Made by a program: the position numbers and the translations under genes. The notes below the pieces were generated by a model. That model ran no database searches. It was not told the DNA's origin and saw nothing but the letters and a program-made list of their open reading frames with translations. Source: Kalaharituber pfeilii (Eukaryota; Ascomycota; Pezizomycetes; Pezizales; Pezizaceae). Taken from it: DNA of 64,000 nucleotides. The stretch covers positions 352,318 to 416,317 of the forward strand of contig WHUZ01000058.1 of NCBI GenBank assembly GCA_015179045.1, given 5' to 3'. Shown piece after piece: positions 56,296 through 64,000 of the stretch. Positions within the stretch are counted from its first letter, which is position 1. Every line of letters begins with the position of its first letter.

Positions 56296-56725
56296 TTTTT
56301 TCTTTTTTTAAATCACATAACCCAGCTTGCAGCGCTAAGCCGCGGCAGGGTCCTTGGGCAAGCCCTCAAAGCCCGGAGACAGGCTTAACAAAGAAAGTTC
56401 TACATACACATCCCCGTTCCATCCCCCCTCTCCCCTTCTAGAACCTGATTCCGACAAAAGAAATTCTCTAAGATATTATACTCCTCCCCATTCTCTGCGG
56501 GGTGCTCCCCCGTTTGCACCTCGCCGCACCTGCACTTATCCGATTCGGCCACCCCCAGCCTTTTCAACCAAACCACACATCTCCCTCTCTCCTGGCGCAA
56601 GGCAGTGAAATTGGATACCGCCACCCTATTCCACTCCATGACCTTTCCCTTCCCATATCCCTCCACCTCTCTCTTCTTCCTCCACGCCTTAACTCTCTGG
56701 CGCACCCCACCCCCGGTGGCCACCT
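56296..56725 (-). mobile_element. LINE family B 3' end with zinc knuckle (430 bp)
   Basis: The minus strand encodes VRQRVKAWRKKREVEG, then CVVWLKRLGVAESDKCRCGE and QTGEHPAENG, the same C-terminus as at 33.5 kb, then the 3' UTR and B tail with T-run at 56296-56312. Flanks AAAGCCTCTACATT and AAAGCGTCTGCATT are a duplication with two mismatches. Confidence 0.82.
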
Positions 56726-57050
56726 AAAGCGTCTGCATTGTGACCGCCCTTTTGCATACGAGGTATGCTTATACTCAAGCGCTCTCTCACCCTCCGGCAA
56801 ATGTGTTAGTGGCTGGTGTCTAATTGCCTCTATAAGGTACGATTGTCGGAAACTCGTATATATTTCACAGGATTCTTCCAACCCCAGCAAGAGGAACGTC
56901 GCAGCAAGGAAATTTACAACTCTTCGTTTCATAAGTCGTGTCTTAAGGTTGAACCTGTATTCTTGTCATGCGCTACCCTTCGCTAATATAATCAATCAAT
57001 TAATAGGTTGCGGCTGGGATTCTGCTACCGAACTCCAACGCAACATCACG

Positions 57051-59158
57051 ATGGACGTCTTTACGGATCCTGCCCCAGAAACGTACCTGAAATGGAAAAG
57101 ATTTACTATGCCTGACACTAGCGGAGGGAAGACCGCCGTCGCAATGTCCACTACTCACGCAGGGATGTTCACGGCCCTATACACTCTCCTTATCGTGGGA
57201 ATTTTCTCCGTCGGTTGGAATGTGCTCCTCTCTATTGTTCTGCTCCTTTTCCACCCGCGAAAGATGACTCGCACCACATACATTGCCGTTGTGGCTGCTT
57301 GGAACGCAAATGACCCCTTGTATGCATCGACATTAATGCTCAAACACACATTCCGCGTCCTTTGCGGGGCAATACAGAAGTCCTATCCCGAGGAGCTTAA
57401 CTGGAGAGCCTTCAGTTTCGACCTTGCCATACTCATTGCAGCCTTGGGCACTTTGGCAGGCAGCTTAACCGTGGGGATTATATTCCCTGACCTGCTCATC
57501 ATCGGTTCCGCAGCCCCAGTAAATGCGGGCGTGGTATATTACCCAACGTATGATGATGCCAAATCTGCGGTAACAAGGTTTAAGAAGCTAGAATATAGCA
57601 GTATGGGGGCTTTGAGAGCAGTCGGCAGCATTGAGGGCTCGGAGGTCACAGTTAGGAAGCGCGTGAGATTGGCCCGGTCGGAGCTGCCCCGGTTAACCGT
57701 GAAACCCGCTACAATATTACATACCACTACCGCGTGACTGGCATTGACATCGGCCTGCAGTACCTTGGCAAGCTTGCTCTTGACGTCGAGGGATTATGCG
57801 CGTTTCAGGATGACTGGTACACCGGCCAAGCGTTGATGCCCAACACCACACGAAAATTCGATATGTACACGTTATGGCCGAATTCTACATCATATCCTGA
57901 TATTAGTCCTGAGAATAACATCCCCATTGGAGTGGAAGTCTTTCCTAATGTGGGTCCGTATGCTATTTTTCGGCCTGTGGAATACCAACAGCATTTACAG
58001 AACCACAATAGTGGACGGAGCTATTACACGATCCTTCCGGCGACGGCTGGGAGAGTCTCTATGAGCGAAGGCATAGACGCATGGTACGCCACAATACCGA
58101 GGGTGGAGGACAATTCGAATTTCAAATTTGAGGTGAAAAGGGGCCGCCCTCCTTTAATATGCCAGCAGGACGATAAATGGTCTTATGGAAGCTGGACTGG
58201 CACGATGAAGAATCTCCTGAGTAATGAAACAGATGGCCCTCCCTTCAGCCTGCGTCTTGGTATCCGGCGCATATTACAATCGGAGTTCGCATTTCCAATG
58301 ATTGTCAATATCGGCCAGTCGCTAAACGCTGGGGCGCTTAAGTCGGCCACCCGTCTGCTGCAGGGCGACAACGCGCTTGATGCTAATGCTGCCAAAGCGG
58401 AGTTCGATATGTTACGTCTAGTGCTCGCGGCGTTCATTGCCACCCGAGATGTATTCCGCGATGCCGCCATGGCAGGCCCTGCTTTGGGCAAAGAAAACAG
58501 GGGTAATGCCCTAGATGCTCCAGATGGGACGAAGATTGAAGGAACCGCAGATTTCGTCATGGTTAGTAGTGTGGTTTCAACACTGCGGTTTGGATACCTT
58601 TTAGCAATACCATTAACTCTGATTTTATTACTACTCTTGAGTAGTCTATTCAATGCCACAAGGCGAGTGAAGGCGCTCAAAACTAACGGCGGGAGGCTCG
58701 GCCGATTTGTCAAGTTTGTTATCGACTTGCAGGCAGCACAACTTTACCGAAAGGTGGATGAGATACTGGCTGGGATGAAATTTCCTGATGGAGAGAAGGA
58801 CCCGACATTGGAGCTGCCCGAGTGGAAAAATAAGACGTCCTCGCTTCCCTACGTCCGTCCAAGGAGCGCAACGAGCCGCCCATCAATGGAAAGATTGGTC
58901 CATCCCCAGATGCAGGAAGCAAATACGGCGTTGTTGAAGATGGTTGATCCAAATTCTGACCCGAAAGCGACTGATAAACACCCGGAACCTTACTTAGCCG
59001 TGGGTCATGCACCGCAGCCGGAAGGAGAGTTCCAGGATGGCGGAAGCGAATGCAAGCAGGGAAAGGACAACTCAGAGGAATCCAGCATAGAAGGGACGGG
59101 TGAGGATGAGGCGGGAAACCATGGAGAGGCAATCATCCCGTGGACTGTGTTGGAATAA
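57051..59158 (+). CDS. Fungal multi-span membrane protein, unknown function (possible frameshift)
   Basis: Starts at ATG 57051 (MDVFTDPAPETYLKWKRF) and ends at 59158, about 700 residues. Membrane segments: about 38-66 (LYTLLIVGIFSVGWNVLLS), about 128-155 (LAILIAALGTLAGSLTVGII) and one near the C-terminal third (LLAIPLTLILLLLLSSLF). The long loop between the second and third is probably extracellular, with several N-x-S/T sites. The C-terminal 140 residues are hydrophilic and acidic. Two open frames meet near 57,660-57,740. Either one base is lost near GCTGCCCCGG (about 57,688), since YNITYHYRVTGIDIGLQY reads on in the second frame, or an in-phase intron 57,663-57,760 (GTGAGA...CTGCAG) is removed. 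The first is favoured because that peptide looks like conserved coding sequence. Resembles uncharacterised ascomycete membrane proteins. Confidence 0.7.
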
Positions 59159-59560
59159 TTGAGGCATACCTTTTTTTTCCTTTTCTTCTTTTCTGTTTTT
59201 CTTTTTACTAGTCGAGGTGGGTGGTTGGAATATTGGACCTGTGGCAATTTTGGTTCTCTTTTCGCTGATGACGTTCTGCGTAATTGTGGGCCTTTCCGTG
59301 TTGCTGGTGGTCGGGAGACAATTTGGCAAAGGCAGGTTAGGAATTTGCCTTGGATTGTGATATGTTATTTGATTGTTACATAGTTGCAATTGGTTCGCGC
59401 TAGGAAAGGTGTTGTTCTTAGTTGAGTGGGAAATGTACGCGATTAATGATATTGAAAAAAAAAAAAGTGGACAATGTGCAATTAGCCGATTAAGTAGGAA
59501 TTCGAAATGTATGTCTATGGCATCGAGAGAGCTCGACTGGGCTGTACGATGGAGAAGTTC
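59159..59560. other. 3' flank of the membrane-protein gene
   Basis: A T-rich start, then ordinary DNA with an A-run at 59457-59466; nothing further recognised. Confidence 0.4.
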
Positions 59561-59571
59561 AATTGATTAAT

Positions 59572-59640
59572 TGTGCTCGCCATAGCCCATAGGGCGGCAC
59601 GCGAGTACTGATATAAAAAAAAAAAAATAAAAAAAAAAAA
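59572..59640 (+). mobile_element. LINE family A tail (69 bp)
   Basis: Flanked by AATTGATTAAT at 59561-59571 and 59641-59651; consensus CTCGC/GCGAG outer stem. Confidence 0.92.
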
Positions 59641-59742
59641 AATTGATTAATGATCCTATGACCATCCACAGGTGGTACGGATATGGTATGGGACAATACA
59701 CGGAGTATGGACGGCATTGGTTCAATGACTAAGCACTATATA

Positions 59743-60317
59743 CATGGGTATATGTACGTTCTTCTCCATAGTTTGTTGCGAAAGTTTGGAGGCATTCTTC
59801 CACCGCCCACCACTCCAGCGTTCTCCCACAGCTCAATCGTTATTACCACCGCTCCCACTTATTGAGCATTATTGGTGTTCTGTTATGTATTGTTTACGAG
59901 AAAACTGTTCTTATTCATTTGATAGTTTACGAGATACTCTTCCTTTAGTTTGCATTCTGCTTCTTCTGCATCTATTAACCATTTTTATCATCATTGCTTA
60001 CGTACTATTGATTCATACAGTGAGGGATTAACTTATGGGACTAAGGAGTTTCATTCACATATATATGGAGGGCATAGACATGCACTAGATAAAACACTAG
60101 GTGCAGGACATGGAAACGAAAGTGGCCAGGGGGCATGCAAGACTTGGTCACTCCTCCGAAGAGCAAGGACACAGACCCACTAAGAGACATCTTGGAGTGG
60201 GCAGGGGCATAGGAGACACACAGGATCTTTTCTTATTCCTTTTCTTCTACCGTCATATGTATCTAATCTCATGTAACTAATCTCGCCATAGCCCCCAGGG
60301 CAGCACGCGAGTAATGA

Positions 60318-60347
<30 letters not shown>
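59743..60347 (+). mobile_element. LINE family A 3' end (605 bp)
   Basis: Flanked by AAGCACTATATA at 59731-59742 and 60348-60359. The last ORF2 residues read WKRKWPGGMQDLVTPPKSKD and DPLRDILEWAGA-stop (about 60,110-60,212), then the 3' UTR, tail and a long A-run. The first 330 bp of the insert do not resemble other copies and may be older nested or captured DNA. Confidence 0.8.
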
Positions 60348-60350
<3 letters not shown>

Positions 60351-60652
60351 CACTATATAAAACGAAGTGGTAAAAGGGGTATTACATTGGGGATGTATAT
60401 ATTTTATTCCATTGTTGGTTAGTCGTTTCCATTTTGGCTAGACTATGTTGTTATACTCTATTGATAATTGCTAGAGGTCGACATTTATGACCGCTCTCAA
60501 TAAAAAAAATCCCGATCTCTAGCCCTATGAAACACTACAACAAAATATCAAACAACTAGATATCGCTTCGTAACATTATTCTTCATTGTCTGATCTAGCA
60601 TATTACGATGTGAAACTCCTTTTATCTATTTTTCTCAGGCGCGTTTTAAAGC

Positions 60653-60950
60653 TTTTTTTTTTTTTTTTTTTATATCATTAATCGCATGCCGCCCTATGGG
60701 CTATGGCGATGTTATGCTACGAAAAAAAAACAAAAGTTAACGGCACCGACAGAAACTTCCCGCCTAAAAAACTCCAATCCCCCCGACCTAAGTACATGTG
60801 TTTCCCGCTGTTTCCTGTTTCGCGGGGGGGAAAAGCGCCCAGCCGATTTACCTCACCTCCGTCCCCTTTCGGCCTCGTACCGAGACGCCTTCAACCATCT
60901 ACCTCCCAGTCTGACCCTGTCCACGTCCTGATGATCCTCCAGAAAGACCA
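60653..60950 (-). mobile_element. ORF1-only LINE A copy, 5'-truncated (298 bp)
   Basis: Flanked by CGTTTTAAAGC at 60642-60652 and 60951-60961. The minus strand shows VVFLED then DRVRLGGRWLKASRYEAERG, followed by the 3' UTR, ATCGC/GCGAT-type tail and poly(A) as a T-run. Confidence 0.87.
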
Positions 60951-61083
60951 CGTTTTAAAGCATTGAATTTGATGTACAATTCACTCTGCGTATAGATGTC
61001 CCCAACGATATTGTTTTTTCCTTCATGGTTTGTTGAGCTACAAGATGCCGAATCAGTAAAACTTTGGCTGCTAATCAATGGTT

Positions 61084-61182
61084 TTTTTTTTTTTTTTTTT
61101 TTTTTCACGTCACCCCGCGTGCAGCTGTTCGCCATGGCAGGGCCCCTGGGTCTATACCCTCAAAGCTCGGAGGCAAGCTTGA
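61084..61182 (-). mobile_element. LINE family B 3' end (99 bp)
   Basis: Flanked by CTAATCAATGGTT at 61071-61083 and 61183-61195; includes the 3' UTR motif CTTTGAGGGT plus the B tail. Confidence 0.92.
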
Positions 61183-61620
61183 CTAATCAATGGTTGGCAT
61201 ACCCCAAAGATACATGCTTAGTAGAGTATTCAGACTAGAAGTATGCCCGATAACGTCATGTTCGACGTATTCGAATCTTCAAATTTTGTGTTCTCTGACG
61301 TTTTTTTTGGCCAATAAATGAGTAGTTATACATGCAGGTTTATCGCATGGATGTACCAGGGATAATTACTAGCCAGCCTTATGGTCCAACCGTCCCTTGT
61401 CGGAGCCCCGCTGAAATGACAATATACCTAGCTCACTAGCCACCAGCACCTGATTGGCGATGCAACATTATGCTCTATGTATTAATGTAATTATACGTAG
61501 CCTACTTGGGCATACTTACGCAATGTACATCACAAAACGACGCATGTTTCCACAAGAACCGAGCAACTGCAAGAGCATACTGCATATCTCAACTACCACT
61601 ACTGAATTTTATACCCGTTT

Positions 61621-61655
61621 TTCCTTCTTTTTTTTTTTTTTTTTTTTTTTTTTTT
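61621..61655. repeat. Long T-run without a recognised tail
   Basis: About 30 T's followed by GTGCACATACTG; possibly a retroposed end, but neither LINE tail is present. Confidence 0.4.
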
Positions 61656-61667
61656 GTGCACATACTG

Positions 61668-62040
61668 TGTTCTACCGGGATATTGCGCAACCCCGGATAA
61701 GTGAATATAAGACTATTACAAATTACTGAGTGGATCTATCACATCAGGAATTTAGGGACATCTCGATTATACATGGGAGAGTAGTTTTGGCACCTCAGTT
61801 TGCATCCATCTGAGGATGACATGCTGTAGTGTGCTGAGACATACCTAATTCGGCAATAGGGAACCTCTGTTTATAAAATCAGACAAAGACTAGCTAGAGT
61901 GCTGATGTGCTTAATTACATATCAGCATATGCTCATGATCATATATACCAGGTTTGGTACTGATATGAGTATTATAGCAGAAGTACTAACTGAAAATATT
62001 CAGAAATAGTAGCAATTCGGTAGTTATAGAAGTAGACAGG
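61668..62040. repeat. Dispersed repeat R1 (copy 2) preceded by a TTCTACCGGG...GCGCAACCCC end
   Basis: 61,770-62,040 matches the interrupted copy at 41,370/42,497. The first part (TTCTACCGGGATATTGCGCA) also matches 14,383-14,410. It may be one larger unknown element. Confidence 0.5.
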
Positions 62041-63010
62041 CTAATAAGGAATACAATAGGCTTAAATATAAGTAGAAAGGGTTCTTACAGCTAAAGCATA
62101 TAGTAAAGATTTATTTTTAATAGTTTTAGAACCCTATATAGTAATTGGAGTTGTAAGAAATAGTATACTATAATTTATATTTTATAAGATATATCATAGT
62201 ATAAAGTTAATATACTTAGTATATAAGAATATATAATAGATTAAATTACTTATACCTTCTATACTTTTATCTTTCAAGCTATATACAGATACTATGTAAA
62301 GAATGGGTCAGGGTCGGGGTCGAGATACAGGGTAGGCAGCGGGTGCCAGGGAGGCAGCGGAGTTCACGGCGGGTAGAGACAGTCGGCGCTATATCATGTA
62401 GAGAGAGATGTATGGAGAGTTACGTACAGCCTGAGGGTGGATACAAGTTGTTACGTGAGGAGCAGAGAGGGAGGTGGGGATGAGCCTCCTTTATGGAGAG
62501 CACAGAAACTTGGCAGAAGAACATTCTAGATACAGGAGAATCAAACTAGCGCGGGAGAAACTTCGAGCTAATGCAGGAGAACATTCTGGACGAATCATGG
62601 ATGCAAGATAATATGCAGGAACATACGGGCAGCGACCGGGATGCAAGCGGCTGCTGTGCGTAAGGACTCGGGCGGGCGGCGAGGGTCGGAGCTTTCAGGC
62701 ACTGCCGCTACGCGGCGGCTCGGCAGGAGTTCGGGCTGTGGCAGGGTCTCGGGGCCTCGGGTCTCGCGTGTCACGTGCGGGAGGAGTATTTCGGCCGTGG
62801 TGGAGGTTGGTTCGTTACATACTAGTTCTTATATCTTTTAAAGATATATATAATATCCTTATTTTATTCTATATTTTAAGAATTTTTTTACTTTTTTCTT
62901 ATTTCTAAAAAGTTTTAATATTCTTTACAAATTATAAATAAATATATAGTATATATAAGTATATTGTAAGTTCTTATATATCTTATATAATAAAATATAT
63001 ACTATATTAT
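62041..63010. other. AT-rich DNA with a GC-rich island
   Basis: 62,041-62,290 and 62,820-63,010 are strongly AT-rich (TATA/AATA strings); 62,300-62,815 is GC-rich with GGGTCAGGGTCGGGGTCG-like repeats. No gene supported. AT-rich blocks could reflect mutation of old repeats. Confidence 0.4.
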
Positions 63011-63029
63011 ATTTAATGGAGGACTTCTC

Positions 63030-63145
63030 GTAGGTCTATTCGCGCCGAATAGAAGGGGTTCTATTCGAAAAATGGCCATTTCTATTTCAGGGGCCCCCCC
63101 CCCATTCGAGCCCTTTCTATTCGAGCCAAATAGACTATTTCTATT
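63030..63145. repeat. Cluster of TCTATTCG motifs
   Basis: CTATTCG occurs about five times within roughly 110 bp, once as an inverted pair CTATTCGCGCCGAATAG, together with related AATAG/CTATTT words. Confidence 0.6.
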
Positions 63146-63374
63146 CGACTTAGAAATTTTTCAACCTCTTCGCCTACCTTTTCACCCTTCGCCCACACCT
63201 TTTCTTCGCCCACCTTTTCTTCGCCCACCTTCTCACACACGCTCACGTGTTTTCATACCATGGATTCGTCAGCTGCTTTAATGCTCTATGAACAAGAACG
63301 GAATAGATATATCACTGCCCTTGTCCTTATCTGGCTTCACGGTTCGGTAGTAGTAGTATCTTAGAAAAAATCAA

Positions 63375-63632
63375 AACAAGTTACCCCGGTTGCAGCTCCC
63401 AATTGCTCATCATTAGAATTTCTAACTCCTAAGGGAGAGGAAATTACAGTAAAATCTAACTCACAAGAGATCATTGCTGGAACCGGAGCATTACAGTCCA
63501 TCTCATAGAGATGCCGGACAACCCTCTTCCACCGGTCGGAATTGAACCGGGGCCCTCAATTCTACACCTCTCGGTGGCTGCTCTTGGTTACCTCCATTGC
63601 TGGAGACCACAGCTTACCACCTCAGCTAAGGC
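63375..63632 (-). mobile_element. tRNA-derived SINE-like sequence
   Basis: On the minus strand an A-box-like TTAGCTGAGGTGG (63617-63629) and a B box GGTTCAATTCC (63538-63548) are about 70 nt apart, with a CTCCA-GCAA-TGGAG hairpin and a GCAGCCACC segment between. The sequence continues about 160 bp past the B box and ends in T/A-rich DNA. A normal tRNA cloverleaf cannot be completed, so a SINE or a degenerate tRNA gene is likelier than a working tRNA. Confidence 0.5.
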
Positions 63633-63677
63633 GCAGGTCAGTTCGAAGGAGCTAAAAAAAAGGGGGGCTTGAACTAG

Positions 63678-63712
63678 TATGCGAGCGCAATATGCGAGCG
63701 CAATATGCGAGC
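63678..63712. repeat. Three 12-bp tandem units
   Basis: ATGCGAGCGCAAT-type units repeated three times. Confidence 0.8.
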
Positions 63713-63764
63713 GCGGGTGACGCGGGCGGTTCAGACGGTTCGGTACTCCCCCGACCATGTTAAT

Positions 63765-63958
63765 TGTGACACTTAATTTGATTGAATTATGGTGTATATA
63801 AAGCATAAACTCAGAGATGAACAGATATACAGTGAGGATACAATATTAATAAAGAGATAAGGAGACAAAGAGATATATAAGAGACTAAGAGATATATGCA
63901 AGGCTAATAGATATATAAAGGCTAAGAGATAAATATAAAGAAAAATAATACTGTCACA
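63765..63958. mobile_element. LTR-like terminal sequence
   Basis: Starts TGTGACA and ends TGTCACA (inverted), with a TATATAAAG box near 63795 and AATAAAGAG near 63850, then loosely repeated GAGATATATAAG units. No 5-bp duplication was seen and the window ends soon after, so the call is tentative. Confidence 0.3.
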
Positions 63959-64000
63959 CCCTCAACCAATATGCCTCCTCCACCGTACCCTCTGTCCCAC

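Noticed and set aside
62641..62841. Open frame in the GC-rich island
   Set aside because: Frame is open because GC-rich DNA lacks stops; the residues look like random Gly/Arg/Ser.

Overview
The window looks like nuclear DNA of a transposon-rich filamentous ascomycete (Pezizomycotina). Introns are short (53-98 bp) with GT...AG ends and CTAAC/CTAAT-type branch sites. There is a dispersed 5S rRNA gene, and fungal-type proteins such as a DUF6606/DUF3638/DUF3645 giant protein, a FAS1 protein and a remnant of a NACHT/NLR protein. The genus cannot be fixed from sequence alone; truffle-like or other repeat-laden genomes would fit.

Layout. 1-1.9 kb: 3' half of a LINE (family A) broken by a non-autonomous hAT element and a family B tail. 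1.9-4.75 kb: pile of LINE A tails, one carrying ORF1. 5.1-6.55 kb: intact two-exon coiled-coil plus beta-trefoil-like gene. 6.9-8.1 kb: doubtful multi-exon gene. 9-11.5 kb: LINE A 3' ends. 11.75-12.84 kb: zinc-finger gene split by a hAT MITE. 14.0-14.9 kb: 5S rRNA gene and a pogo-like transposase remnant. 15.3-15.9 kb: TA-flanked MITE. 16.55 kb: perfect 31-bp-stem hairpin. 17.2-19.6 kb: two ORF1-only LINE copies. 19.76-30.17 kb (minus): five-exon gene for a protein of about 3,372 residues. 31-34.3 kb: copia scrap, MITEs, nested LINEs, LINE B. 34.4-39.6 kb: mostly featureless. 39.6-40.8 kb: decayed NLR. 41.4-42.7 kb: solo LTR with a nested MITE inside an older repeat. 43.4-45.1 kb: inverted and direct repeats. 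46.4-49.5 kb: LINE B tails and a long foldback element. 50.2-51.5 kb (minus): FAS1 gene with signal peptide and GPI-like tail. 52.9-53.8 kb: triple nest. 55.5-56.7 kb: LINE B ORF1 and ORF2 scraps. 57.05-59.16 kb: membrane-protein gene. 59.6-64 kb: LINE A copies, AT-rich DNA, a tRNA-derived SINE and an LTR-like end.

The most striking pattern is the LINE dynamics. About 25 family A and 13 family B 3' ends lie in 64 kb, many reduced to 40-65 bp plus poly(A), and most retain a target-site duplication. The family A tail folds into a two-part hairpin whose stems change in a compensatory way between copies while the loop drifts freely, as expected of an RNA structure read by the reverse transcriptase. 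Several copies carry only the ORF1 domain directly upstream of this tail, a half-LINE arrangement. Only four host protein genes look fairly complete: the coiled-coil gene, the giant DUF3638 gene, the FAS1 gene and the membrane protein gene (the last with a possible frameshift).
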